A stretch of 64,000 bases of DNA from DASWJZ01 sp963761005 (GTDB lineage: Bacteria > Pseudomonadota > Alphaproteobacteria > Rhizobiales > Afifellaceae). Shown in pieces: positions 17,073 to 26,450 of the stretch (position 1 is its first letter; each line of letters begins with the position of its first letter). A model generated the notes under the pieces. That model ran no database searches. It was not told where the DNA came from and saw only the letters and a program-made list of their open reading frames with translations. The position numbers and the translations under genes were made by a program. The DNA is taken from contig CAVXFK010000016.1 of NCBI GenBank assembly GCA_963761005.1, positions 1-64,000 of the forward strand, written 5' to 3'.

Positions 17073-18601
17073 GCGCGATCGTGCTGAAGCCTGGCGAAGC
17101 ATCGCTTGCAGATTGGCGCGCGATTTATCGCGGCGCCGACGTAACACTCGATGCAGCCTGCCGGCCGCGCGTCGAAGCAGCGGCGAAAGCGGTCGCCGCG
17201 ATCGTCGCGAAGGGTGAGCCGGTCTACGGCATCAACACCGGTTTCGGGAAGCTCGCGACGGTCAGAATCGACGCCGCCGATCTCGCGGCGCTGCAGAAGA
17301 ATATCGTGCTTTCGCATTCGGCCGGTGTCGGAGACGCGATACCGATTGCGGTCGCGCGGCTGATGATGGCGCTGAAGCTCGCGAGCCTCGCGCAGGGGGC
17401 CTCCGGAGTCCGGCTCGAGACGCTCGACCTCCTCGGCGTGATGCTTGAGCGCGGCATCATCCCGGTCGTGCCTGCGCAAGGCTCAGTCGGCGCTTCCGGC
17501 GATCTTGCCCCGCTTGCCCACATGACCGCGGCGATGCTCGGCGTCGGCGAGGTGTTCGTCGACGGAGCGCGGCGGCCGGCGGACGCGGCGCTCAAGTCTG
17601 TGGGCCTCACCCCGATTGCGCTTGGGCCAAAAGAGGGGCTTGCGCTCCTGAACGGCACACAGTTTTCGACCGCCTTCGCGCTCGCGGCCCTCTTCGAAGT
17701 GGAGCTTGCGTTCCGCACGGCGCTCGTCACCGGCGCGCTTGCGACGGACGGGGCGCGCGGCTCCGACGCGCCCTTCGATCCGCGCATCCATCGGCTAAGG
17801 CGCCACAGCGGGCAGATCGAGGCGGCCGACTCGCTGCGCACGTTGATGCAGGGAAGCGCGATCCGTGAATCGCATCGCGTTGGCGACGAGCGCGTGCAGG
17901 ATCCTTATTGCATCCGCTGTCAGCCGCAGGTGATGGGCGCCGCGCTCGATCTGTTGCGGAGCGCCGCGGCGACGCTTGCGACGGAGGCAAACGGCGTCTC
18001 CGACAATCCGCTGATCTTCCCGGAGGAGGGCGAAGCGCTTTCCGGCGGCAACTTCCACGGGGAGCCGGTCGCATTCGCCGCCGACATCGTGGCGATCGCG
18101 CTCTGCGAGATCGGCTCGCTGGCGGAGCGGCGGATCGCGATGCTGGTCGATCCGGCGCTTTCCGGGATGCCGGCCTTCCTGACCCCGAAACCGGGACTCA
18201 ACTCCGGCTTCATGATGGCGCAGGTGACCGCGGCCGCGCTCGTCTCGGAGAACAAGCAGCGGGCGTACCCGGCGAGCGTCGACACGATCCCGACCTCGGC
18301 CAACCAGGAAGACCATGTCTCGATGTCCGCGCACGGCGCGCGGCGGCTCGTGCCGATGGCCGAGAACCTCTTCGCGGTGATCGCGATAGAGCTTCTCGCG
18401 GCGGCGCAGGGTTGCGAGTTCCATGCGCCGCTTCTTTCGAGCCAGCCGCTCGAAGCGGTCCGCGCCGCGCTTCGTGCGCGCGTGCCGAAGCTCGAAGAGG
18501 ATCGCCATCTGGCCCCCGACATCGAAGCGGCGATTACGCTTGTCAGAAGCGGTGCGATCGCGGCGGCCGCCGGGGCCGATCTCCTGCCCGGCCTCGCATG
18601 A
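17069..18601 (+). CDS. hutH: Histidine ammonia-lyase
   Basis: Converts L-histidine to urocanate and ammonia, the first step of the pathway. The Ala-Ser-Gly triad that forms the MIO cofactor is in GSVGASGDLAPLAHM, and the family block YGINTGFGKLA is near residue 50. GGNFHGEPVAFAAD and SANQEDHVSM are also present. The start is read as TTG 17069, which overlaps the hutI stop and lies behind GGGGAGGAA; it gives 510 residues, normal for HutH. A GTG 11 bases downstream is the alternative. Its stop overlaps the hutG start. Confidence 0.95.
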   Translation: MSAIVLKPGEASLADWRAIYRGADVTLDAACRPRVEAAAKAVAAIVAKGEPVYGINTGFGKLATVRIDAADLAALQKNIVLSHSAGVGDAIPIAVARLMMALKLASLAQGASGVRLETLDLLGVMLERGIIPVVPAQGSVGASGDLAPLAHMTAAMLGVGEVFVDGARRPADAALKSVGLTPIALGPKEGLALLNGTQFSTAFALAALFEVELAFRTALVTGALATDGARGSDAPFDPRIHRLRRHSGQIEAADSLRTLMQGSAIRESHRVGDERVQDPYCIRCQPQVMGAALDLLRSAAATLATEANGVSDNPLIFPEEGEALSGGNFHGEPVAFAADIVAIALCEIGSLAERRIAMLVDPALSGMPAFLTPKPGLNSGFMMAQVTAAALVSENKQRAYPASVDTIPTSANQEDHVSMSAHGARRLVPMAENLFAVIAIELLAAAQGCEFHAPLLSSQPLEAVRAALRARVPKLEEDRHLAPDIEAAITLVRSGAIAAAAGADLLPGLA

Positions 18602-19446
18602 CCGAACCGAACAGCGACATCGTCGAGATCGTTCGCGGCGGGGCTCCGCTTCTCCTCAGCATTCCGCACACCGGCATCCTGATCCCGCCGGAGATCGAGG
18701 CGGACCTCGTCTCGCCTTGGCTCGCGCGCAAGGACACGGACTGGTGGATCGAGCGGCTTTACGGCTTTGCGCCGGGGATGGGCGCAACGGTCATTCGCGC
18801 TACGCATTCGCGGACCGTGATCGACGTGAACCGCGACCCGTCCGGCGTTTCGCTTTACCCCGGTCAGGCGACGACCGGCCTTTGCCCGACCGAGACCTTC
18901 GACGGCGAGGCTCTCTACGAGGCCGGACGAGAGCCAGACGCGAGCGAGATCGCGCGTCGGCGGAAGGTCTATTTTGAACCGTATCATTCGGCGCTGGTCG
19001 GGGAGATCGCGCGGCTTGCGAAGAGGCATCCGACAGTCGTTCTCTACGATTGCCACTCGATCCGCTCGGTCATCCCGCGGCTCTTCGAAGGCGAGCTGCC
19101 GGTCATGAATGTCGGCACGAATTCGGGCGCGAGCTGCAATTCCACTTTCGCGCACGTGATCCAGGCCGTGTGTGACGCCTCCAGCTTCTCCTGGGTGTTG
19201 AACGGACGCTTCAAGGGCGGCTGGATCACGCGTCACTACGGTCAGCCGGAGCTCGGCGTGCACGCGATCCAGATGGAGCTTTCCTGCCGCTCCTATCTCG
19301 TCGAGCCGCTCGCCAAGCCGAACGAGAAGAATTGGCCGCCCGCCTACGATGAGGCGTACGCGGAGAGAATGCGCCGTACGCTGGAGACCGCACTCAAAGC
19401 CTGTCTTTCCTTCGCCTGGCGCGCCGCCGAAAAGAGGACTGCATGA
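18598..19446 (+). CDS. hutG: N-formylglutamate deformylase
   Basis: Releases formate from N-formyl-L-glutamate, last step of the HutF branch. The 282-residue protein has LLLSIPHTGILIPPEI, the metal-binding VIDVNRDPSG, YDCHSIRS and a C-terminal QMELSCRSYL, all typical of N-formylglutamate amidohydrolases. ATG overlaps the hutH stop and the TGA overlaps the hutU start. Confidence 0.93.
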   Translation: MTEPNSDIVEIVRGGAPLLLSIPHTGILIPPEIEADLVSPWLARKDTDWWIERLYGFAPGMGATVIRATHSRTVIDVNRDPSGVSLYPGQATTGLCPTETFDGEALYEAGREPDASEIARRRKVYFEPYHSALVGEIARLAKRHPTVVLYDCHSIRSVIPRLFEGELPVMNVGTNSGASCNSTFAHVIQAVCDASSFSWVLNGRFKGGWITRHYGQPELGVHAIQMELSCRSYLVEPLAKPNEKNWPPAYDEAYAERMRRTLETALKACLSFAWRAAEKRTA

Positions 19447-21113
19447 CCCGCATCGACAATGCCCGCGTCATCCGTGCGCCGCGCGGGGCGGAAATCTCCG
19501 CGAAGTCGTGGCTGACGGAAGCGCCGCTCCGCATGCTCATGAACAACCTCGATCCGGACGTGGCGGAGCGGCCGGGCGAGCTCGTGGTCTATGGCGGCAT
19601 CGGCCGCGCCGCGCGCGACTGGGAGAGTTTTGATCGCATCGTCACGGCGCTGCGGAAACTTGAGGCGGATCAGACTCTGCTCGTCCAGTCCGGCAAGCCG
19701 GTGGGCATTTTCCGCACGCACGCCGACGCGCCGCGCGTGCTGATCGCCAATTCCAACCTCGTGCCGCACTGGGCGACCTGGGAGCATTTCCACAAGCTCG
19801 ATCGGCTCGGGCTGATGATGTACGGGCAGATGACGGCCGGCTCCTGGATCTACATCGGCAGCCAGGGGATCGTGCAGGGCACCTACGAGACGTTCGTCGA
19901 GGTTGGACGCAGGCACTATCAAGGCGACCTTTCCGGCAAATGGATCCTGACCGCGGGACTCGGCGGCATGGGCGGTGCGCAGCCGCTTGCGGCGACCATG
20001 GCCGGCGCCTCGATGCTTGCGGTCGAATGCCAGCCGAGCCGCATCGAGATGCGGCTCAAGACCGGCTACCTCGACACACAGGCAAAAGGCCTCGACGAGG
20101 CGCTTCAGATGATCGAGCGCTCCTGCAAGGAGAAGAAGCCGCTCTCCGTCGGCGTGCTCGGCAACGCCGCCGAAATCTTTCCGGAGCTGGTGCGCCGTGG
20201 CGTGAAGCCGGACGTCGTCACCGACCAGACCTCGGCGCACGATCCGCGCAACGGCTATCTCCCCAAAGGCTGGACGCTCGCCGAATGGTTCTCCCGGCGT
20301 GAGAGCGACCCGAACGCGGTCGAGAAGGCCGCGAAGCATTCGATGGCCGAGCATGTTCGCGCTATGCTCGACTTCGCGCACGCTGGCGTTCCGACGCTCG
20401 ACTACGGCAACAACATCCGCCAGATGGCGAAGGAGGAAGGCGTCGCCGACGCATTCGATTTTCCCGGCTTCGTGCCGGCCTATATCCGCCCGCTCTTTTG
20501 CCGCGGCGTCGGGCCCTTCCGCTGGGCCGCGCTTTCCGGCGACCCGGAGGATATTTTCCGCACTGACGCGAAGGTGAAAGAGCTGCTCCCGGAGAACAGG
20601 CACCTCCATCATTGGCTCGACATGGCGAAGGAGCGCATCAAGTTCCAGGGTCTTCCGGCGCGCATATGCTGGGTGGGCCTAGGCGACCGGCATCGGCTTG
20701 GGCTTGCCTTCAACGAGATGGTGGCGTCGGGCGAAGTGAAGGCGCCGATCGTCATCGGCCGCGACCATCTCGATTCCGGCTCCGTCGCCTCTCCGAACCG
20801 CGAGACGGAGGCGATGCGCGACGGCTCCGACGCCGTTTCCGACTGGCCGCTTCTGAACGCGCTTCTGAATTGCGCCTCGGGCGCGACCTGGGTGTCACTG
20901 CATCACGGCGGCGGCGTCGGCATGGGCTTCTCGCAGCACGCCGGCATGGTGATCGTCTGCGACGGCACGCCCGAGGCCGCGTTGCGCATCGAGCGCGTTC
21001 TCTGGAACGATCCGGCGACCGGTGTAATGCGCCACGCCGACGCCGGCTACGACATCGCGATCGACTGCGCGCGCGAGCATGAGCTCGACCTGCCCGGCAT
21101 TCTCGATGGCTAA
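19443..21113 (+). CDS. hutU: Urocanate hydratase
   Basis: Adds water to urocanate to give imidazolone propionate; uses tightly bound NAD+. The 556-residue enzyme shows HWATWEHFHKLDRLGLMMYG, the NAD site TAGLGGMGGAQPLA, TDQTSAHDPRNGYLP, and the active-site Cys region FCRGVGPFRWAALSGDPEDI. Length is normal. It overlaps hutG by 4 and hutF by 8 bases. Confidence 0.97.
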   Translation: MTRIDNARVIRAPRGAEISAKSWLTEAPLRMLMNNLDPDVAERPGELVVYGGIGRAARDWESFDRIVTALRKLEADQTLLVQSGKPVGIFRTHADAPRVLIANSNLVPHWATWEHFHKLDRLGLMMYGQMTAGSWIYIGSQGIVQGTYETFVEVGRRHYQGDLSGKWILTAGLGGMGGAQPLAATMAGASMLAVECQPSRIEMRLKTGYLDTQAKGLDEALQMIERSCKEKKPLSVGVLGNAAEIFPELVRRGVKPDVVTDQTSAHDPRNGYLPKGWTLAEWFSRRESDPNAVEKAAKHSMAEHVRAMLDFAHAGVPTLDYGNNIRQMAKEEGVADAFDFPGFVPAYIRPLFCRGVGPFRWAALSGDPEDIFRTDAKVKELLPENRHLHHWLDMAKERIKFQGLPARICWVGLGDRHRLGLAFNEMVASGEVKAPIVIGRDHLDSGSVASPNRETEAMRDGSDAVSDWPLLNALLNCASGATWVSLHHGGGVGMGFSQHAGMVIVCDGTPEAALRIERVLWNDPATGVMRHADAGYDIAIDCAREHELDLPGILDG

Positions 21114-22467
21114 AAGCTCGCTCCACTTCGCCACCGCACTGCTGCCTGAGGGCTGGTGCGACGACGTTCGCGTCGAGATCGAGGACGGCGTGCTGGCCTC
21201 CGTTACGCCGGACACGCCCCCGCAGGCGAGCGACGAGCGCCACGCCATCGCCGTTCCCGGCATGGCCGACGTGCATAGCCACGCTTTCCAACGCGCCATG
21301 GCCGGGCTCGCCGAGCACCGCAGCGCCGAGGCCGACGATTTCTGGACCTGGCGCGAGGCGATGTATGCGGTCGCGCTGACGGTGACGCCGGACGACGTGG
21401 AGGCCATTGCCGGCCAGGTCTATGTCGAGATGCTTGAGGCCGGCTTCACCCGCGTCGGCGAGTTCCACTACCTGCATCACGATCGCGACGGCACGCCATT
21501 CGCCGACCATGCCGAGATGGCGAAGCGTGTTCTTGCAGCGGCAGCCGAAGCCGGTATCGGCATGACGCTGCTTCCGGTCTTCTACGCGCACAGCGATTTC
21601 GGCGGCGCGCCCCCGACCGCGGGCCAGCGCCGCTTCATCTCCGACCTCGGCGGCTTCGCGCGTCTGCTCGAGGAGAGCCGCATGGCTGCCGCGGCGCTCC
21701 CGGGCGCCACCGTTGGCATCGCGCCGCACAGTCTGCGCGCTGTGGCGTCCGACGAGCTGAGCGCCGTCGTCGCCATGGCCGATGGCGCACCGGTCCACAT
21801 CCATGCCGCTGAGCAGGTGAGGGAGGTTGAGGCGTGCGTCGCCTGGTCGGGGCGGCGGCCGGTCGAATGGCTGCTCGACAACGCGGAGATCGGGCCGGAA
21901 TGGTGCCTCATCCACGCCACCCACATGACTCCCTCCGAGACGGAGGCCATCGCGGACTCAGGCGCCGCGGTCTGCCTTTGCCCGATCACCGAGGCAAACC
22001 TCGGCGACGGCATCTTCAACGGTCAACTCTTCCTGCTGCGCGGCGGGCATTTCGGCATCGGATCGGATTCGAACGTGCTCGTCGATGTGGCGGGTGAGCT
22101 GCGCCAGCTCGAATATTCGCAGCGGCTCCGCAATCGCACTCGCAACATCATCACCGCCGACGGCAAGTCGACCGGGCGCGTCGTCTACGACGAGGCCGTG
22201 TCGGGCGGCGCTCAGGCGCTTGGTGAGGCAGCCTCCGGCATCGCGCCCGCCGCGCCGGCCGACATTGTCTCGCTGAAAGCCGAGGGCACCATGATCGAAG
22301 GCCGCACGGGCGATCGCATTCTCGATGGCTGGATATTCGCCTCGAAGGGCCCCGTCGTGGACACCGTCTGGGCGCGCGGGGTCAAGCAGGTCGCCGACGG
22401 TCGCCACCGCGCTCGCGAAGCAGTCCGCGCGCGGTTCCATAAGGTCATGCGGCGGCTTCTCGTCTGA
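21106..22467 (+). CDS. hutF: Formimidoylglutamate deiminase
   Basis: Deiminates N-formimino-L-glutamate to N-formylglutamate and ammonia, feeding HutG. The 453-residue amidohydrolase has the metal site ADVHSHAFQRAMAG, the FHYLHHDRDG block, GIAPHSLRAV, HIHAAEQ and GSDSNVLVDVAGELR. The ATG at 21106 (MAKSSLHFATALL) lies inside the hutU end. It completes a five-step histidine to glutamate route without formiminoglutamase. The stop abuts the convergent GH42 gene with no gap. Confidence 0.95.
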   Translation: MAKSSLHFATALLPEGWCDDVRVEIEDGVLASVTPDTPPQASDERHAIAVPGMADVHSHAFQRAMAGLAEHRSAEADDFWTWREAMYAVALTVTPDDVEAIAGQVYVEMLEAGFTRVGEFHYLHHDRDGTPFADHAEMAKRVLAAAAEAGIGMTLLPVFYAHSDFGGAPPTAGQRRFISDLGGFARLLEESRMAAAALPGATVGIAPHSLRAVASDELSAVVAMADGAPVHIHAAEQVREVEACVAWSGRRPVEWLLDNAEIGPEWCLIHATHMTPSETEAIADSGAAVCLCPITEANLGDGIFNGQLFLLRGGHFGIGSDSNVLVDVAGELRQLEYSQRLRNRTRNIITADGKSTGRVVYDEAVSGGAQALGEAASGIAPAAPADIVSLKAEGTMIEGRTGDRILDGWIFASKGPVVDTVWARGVKQVADGRHRAREAVRARFHKVMRRLLV

Positions 22468-24408
22468 CTAACTCCGCGCCGTCGCGACGCCGGCGGGCGC
22501 AAGCTTCGCGCCGTCGAGACCGAACGGACCGGAAAAGCCGAGCGCTTCGAGATCGTGCGTCTCAAGCCCGTAGTTGAAGACGAAGGTGGTCGCGCCGCAC
22601 TTTCGCGTGCGCACGCCATGCGGCAGATCGAGCGGCTCCAGCCCGGCAAGATCGACGAGACGGCGCGTGATCTTGGCGTGCGCATCATCGTCGAGCAGCG
22701 CGGCGAGATAGAAGAAGCGGTCGCGGCCGACGAGGACGGGCCACCCATCCTCTGCTTCGAAATAGACTTCGGCGGTCGTCTCGATCTTGTCGCGCCATTT
22801 GAAGACATGACCGCCGCTCTTGATCGGAACGGGCGCGTAGTCCGGCAGGCTGTCGACGCGCACGACCCTCACATCGAGAAGCTGCGAGGGAAGGTCGGGA
22901 GGGAGGGCTGCCGGGATATGAAAGTCCTTGGTCTTTGAACCGGAGCGCGGGCCGACGACCACGAGCGCGTCGGCGCGCGACAGCGCCTCGGTCAGCGCGT
23001 CGGTCCAGGCGAAAAGCGCCGGCACGAGGACGAGCTTGTAGCCGGAGAGGTCGGCCGTGTCGGCCGAGACGATGTCGACGTTCAGCCCGAACTTGCGCAA
23101 CTGCCGATACTGCATTGCGGCCGCTTGGAAATGGCTGAAGCCTTCGGCCTGTGGCTGGATCGCCCAGGCCCAGGCGCTCTCGTAGTCATAGACGATCGCA
23201 CATTCGGCTTTTTCCGGCGGTGCGAACTCGATCGCTGCGCTCTCGCCCGCCACCTGCTTCGCCTCGCCGAGGCCGGGCGCCGGCTTGTCGTCCAGCCGCA
23301 TCAGCCCAGCATGCATCTGCTCCTGCGCATAGGGCGCCTGCCGCCAGCGGAAATAGGAGACGACCTCCGCGCCGTGCGCGAGCGCCTCCCAGGTCCAGAG
23401 CCTGACCATGCCGGGGAGGGGATCGGGATTTGCCGCCGCCCAATTCACCGGGCCGGGCTGCTGCTCCATCACCCAGAAGCGGCCCCTTCCGACCGCGCGG
23501 TAGAGATCGTGATGAAAGGCCTGGAGGTCGGGATCGCCCTGGCGCGCATAACGCGCCTTGCGATCGGACGCGCCGCCGCGGCTGTTGATCTGACCGACCG
23601 GATAGGAATCCCAGCTTGCGAAATCGAGGTCTTCGCCCAGCCGGAAATGGTCGAAGGCGGTCATGCCGCCCATGTAGTTCGTGGCGATTGGCAAGTTCGG
23701 CGTGATCGACCTCAGGATGTCCACCTGCACCTTGTTGAACGCGACGACCTGGTCGGAGGAGTAGCGGCGGAAGTCGAGCCAGTGTGTCGGGCTCGCGTCC
23801 GCCGGAGTCAGGTTCGGAAGTTCGATCTCGTCGAAGTCGCGATATTCCATCGACCAGAAGACGTTGCCCCAGGCCGCGTTCAGCGCCTCGATCGTTCCGT
23901 ATCGGGCGCGGAGCCACTGGCGGAATCCGTGAAGCGCAGCTTCAGAATAAGAAAGCGTGGTGTCGTGGCAGCCGTATTCGTTGTCGATCTGCCACGCCGC
24001 AAGCGCGGGGTGCCGCTTCACGGCGGATGCGACCAGCGTCGCGATCCGCGCGCACTCGGTACGGTAGCCCTTGTGCGAGAAGCAATAGTGCCGGCGCGAG
24101 CCGAATTTTTTCGCACGTCCCTCGGCATCGACCGGCAACATGTCGGGCATCTTGGCGACGAGCCAGCGTGGAGGGGTTGCTGTAGGTGTGCCGACCACGA
24201 CCTTCAGTCCGCGCTGGTGGAGCACGTCCAAGACGCGGGTCAGCCAGTCGAGCCGGATCTTTCCGGGCTCGGGTTCGATCTTGCTCCAGGCGAATTCGCC
24301 GATCCGGACATAGGTGAAGCCGGCGTCCGCCATCCGGCGCGCGTCCGACGCCCACATCCGCTCCGGCCATTGCTCCGGATAGTAGCAGACGCCGAGAGCG
24401 GGCTTCAT
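22468..24408 (-). CDS. GH42 beta-galactosidase
   Basis: A 646-residue cytosolic family 42 glycosidase that would hydrolyse beta-galactosides. It begins MKPALGVCYYPEQWPERMW; the acid/base is Glu144 in WQIDNEYGCHD and the nucleophile Glu315 in FWVMEQQPGPVNW. The trimerisation (residues about 390-590) and C-terminal domains are present. It is last in the ribose-type ABC cluster, 36 bases after the cyclase gene, so it probably acts on a galactoside brought in by that importer. Confidence 0.93.
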   Translation of the reverse strand: MKPALGVCYYPEQWPERMWASDARRMADAGFTYVRIGEFAWSKIEPEPGKIRLDWLTRVLDVLHQRGLKVVVGTPTATPPRWLVAKMPDMLPVDAEGRAKKFGSRRHYCFSHKGYRTECARIATLVASAVKRHPALAAWQIDNEYGCHDTTLSYSEAALHGFRQWLRARYGTIEALNAAWGNVFWSMEYRDFDEIELPNLTPADASPTHWLDFRRYSSDQVVAFNKVQVDILRSITPNLPIATNYMGGMTAFDHFRLGEDLDFASWDSYPVGQINSRGGASDRKARYARQGDPDLQAFHHDLYRAVGRGRFWVMEQQPGPVNWAAANPDPLPGMVRLWTWEALAHGAEVVSYFRWRQAPYAQEQMHAGLMRLDDKPAPGLGEAKQVAGESAAIEFAPPEKAECAIVYDYESAWAWAIQPQAEGFSHFQAAAMQYRQLRKFGLNVDIVSADTADLSGYKLVLVPALFAWTDALTEALSRADALVVVGPRSGSKTKDFHIPAALPPDLPSQLLDVRVVRVDSLPDYAPVPIKSGGHVFKWRDKIETTAEVYFEAEDGWPVLVGRDRFFYLAALLDDDAHAKITRRLVDLAGLEPLDLPHGVRTRKCGATTFVFNYGLETHDLEALGFSGPFGLDGAKLAPAGVATARS

Positions 24409-24444
24409 GACCCCTCGCCAGTCCTAGCGCAGTGGCGTCCGAGG

Positions 24445-25408
24445 CTAGAGAACGGCGATCGGATTGCCGGGCGAGCCGGTCGCGCCGACGATCTTGAGCG
24501 GTGCGAAGACGTAAGCGAACTCGAAGACGTTGCGTTCGACCAGGCCCTCAAAGGTCATTCCTTCGTGTAGGTAGATGCCGTTTTCCATGATGAGGTGCTG
24601 GTGGCAGGGATGGAAAACGTCCGGATCGACCGGAGGCACCACTTCGACGGCGAAGTTGTCAGCGCCGACGATGACGACTTCAAGGCGCGCGAACCACTTT
24701 GCACATTCGAGAATAATTCCGGGCGCGCCGTCGTAGAAGGTCTTCGTCTCCGTATACCAGCGCGAGCCGTGGCCGGTCCTGACGAAAGCCGCGTCGCCCG
24801 GCGTGAAGGAACTCTTCGCTGATTCCCTGCCGCTTCAGGCAGGCCTTCAGGTCGGCGAGCGTGATCGGCTCGCCGACGTCGAGCACGCGGCCCTTCAGTC
24901 CCTGCACGTCGAAGAGCACGCCGCGCGTAATGAAGACCGGCGCGTTCTCCATGCCGAGCTTCGTGAGCCCGTAGGGCGACCACATGTCGGAGAGCTTGTT
25001 GCCGTTGTAGAAGAGCATCTTGGTCTTGTCGCCGCGGAAGCCGCACATCGAGCCGAGATGCCCGAGCGCGTCCATCTGCGTGCCGATCTGACCGATCTCG
25101 GTCGCGATGAACTCGTCGTTCCAGATGGTGCGGCTCTTCTCGCCGTAGGGGCCGCCGGTCGGGCCGCCCGGCATTCGGAGCGCATAGGCGCGGCCGGGCG
25201 CGATCGGCATCTTCGTGTCGTAGGGCATGCCGAGGCTGACCACCTCGCCGCTTCTGACGAGCTTCAGCGCTTGAAGCGTCTTCGCCGGCGTCATCAAGTT
25301 GCCGTTGCCCTTCTGGTCGTCGGGGCCCCAGCGCGACTTGAACCATTCGGGACTGAGCGCCGGGCTGGCGGCGGCATTCTCCGGCAGGTCGTCGTAGTCT
25401 CTACTCAC
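24445..25408 (-). CDS. Cyclase family protein (PF04199, kynurenine-formamidase-like), one frameshift
   Basis: Metal-dependent hydrolase of the cyclase/KynB family. Blocks seen are LGMPYDTKMPIAPGRAY, GTQMDALGHLGSM (metal-binding), VLFDVQGLKGR, GDAAFVRTGHGSRW, IIVGADN-like VVIVGADNFAVE and PCHQHLIMENGIYLHEGM. The extra base is near 24811; correcting it gives 320 residues. Start is GTG 25408 behind AGGAG, 10 bases after the permease stop. The substrate is unknown; relatives hydrolyse formamides, lactones or acyl amides. Its place between a sugar-type permease and a galactosidase is unusual. Confidence 0.82.
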
Positions 25409-25418
25409 TCCATTGCTC

Positions 25419-26450
25419 CTATTCGCCCACCGGCGCCGTCGCGGCGACGGAGGCCGCGCGGTCGGCCTCCGTCCCGCGCTTGGAGCGGCGCTGGGCTGCC
25501 TGCACCGCCAATCCGACGGCAAGGATCAGCATCGAGCCATTGAAGAGCGGCTCGACGAAGAAAGGCGCGCCGAGCTGGTTCAGACCCGCGACCGCGACCG
25601 CCAGCACGGCGACCGCAAGTACCGTGCCCCAGACGTTGACGCGCCCGGGGCGGATCGATGTCGCTCCGAGGAGCGCGGCGGTGAACGACGGGAGCAGATA
25701 TTCCTGCCCGACCGAGCTTTGCCCGACCTGCAGCTGCGATTGCAGCACGACGCCGGCGAAGGCGGCAAGCGCGCCTGCGGCGATGAAGCCGAGCGTGATG
25801 TAGCGCTTCGCCGAGATGCCGTTCAGCTCCGCGGCGCGGGGGCTTGCGCCGAGCACGTAGAGATAGCGCCCGAGCGGCAGATATTCGAACACCACCCACA
25901 GCGCCAGGCTGATAACGAGCACATAGATCGCCGGCGCGGGGATGATCCAGAGATTGCCGGAGATCGCCAGAAACTCCGGCGGCAGGTTGGCGAGCACCTG
26001 CTGGCCGCCGGTGAACCAGGCATTGAGGCCATAGAGCACCGTGCCGGTGCCGAGCGTGGCGATGAAGGAATCGATCTTGATGCGCGTCACCAGGAGCCCG
26101 TTCACTAGGCCGACGAAGGCGCCGAGCAGGATTACCAGCAGCGAGGCCGCCCACCACGGCACGCCCTGTGCCTGCAGCCCGATCGCCAGCACCTGGCTGA
26201 TGCCGATGTTGAAGCCGGCCGAAAGGTCGAACTGGTTCGCCGTCATCGGGATGAAGACGGAGAGCGCGACCATCGCCTGCACCGACTTGTTGGAGAGAAT
26301 CGAGCGGATGTTGAAATAGGTGAGGAAGGTGTCGGGCTTGAGCAGCGAGAAGACGATGATCAGGAGCACGAGGAGAACGAGCAGGCCCCAGACCGAGATC
26401 GCGCGGGTGACGATCGTGCCGACAGTGCGCGGTGCGCCGATCTCGCTCAT
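25419..26450 (-). CDS. Ribose-type ABC transporter permease (RbsC family)
   Basis: A 343-residue membrane protein with about nine hydrophobic segments. Family signs are VFIPMTANQFDLSAGFNIG near residue 75, GALVGLVNG-like GAFVGLVNGLLVTRIKIDSF with TLGTG, and AALLGATSIRPGRVNVWGTV near the C-terminus. It forms the pore of a CUT2-type importer with the ATPase, whose stop it overlaps by 4 bases. Confidence 0.92.
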   Translation of the reverse strand: MSEIGAPRTVGTIVTRAISVWGLLVLLVLLIIVFSLLKPDTFLTYFNIRSILSNKSVQAMVALSVFIPMTANQFDLSAGFNIGISQVLAIGLQAQGVPWWAASLLVILLGAFVGLVNGLLVTRIKIDSFIATLGTGTVLYGLNAWFTGGQQVLANLPPEFLAISGNLWIIPAPAIYVLVISLALWVVFEYLPLGRYLYVLGASPRAAELNGISAKRYITLGFIAAGALAAFAGVVLQSQLQVGQSSVGQEYLLPSFTAALLGATSIRPGRVNVWGTVLAVAVLAVAVAGLNQLGAPFFVEPLFNGSMLILAVGLAVQAAQRRSKRGTEADRAASVAATAPVGE

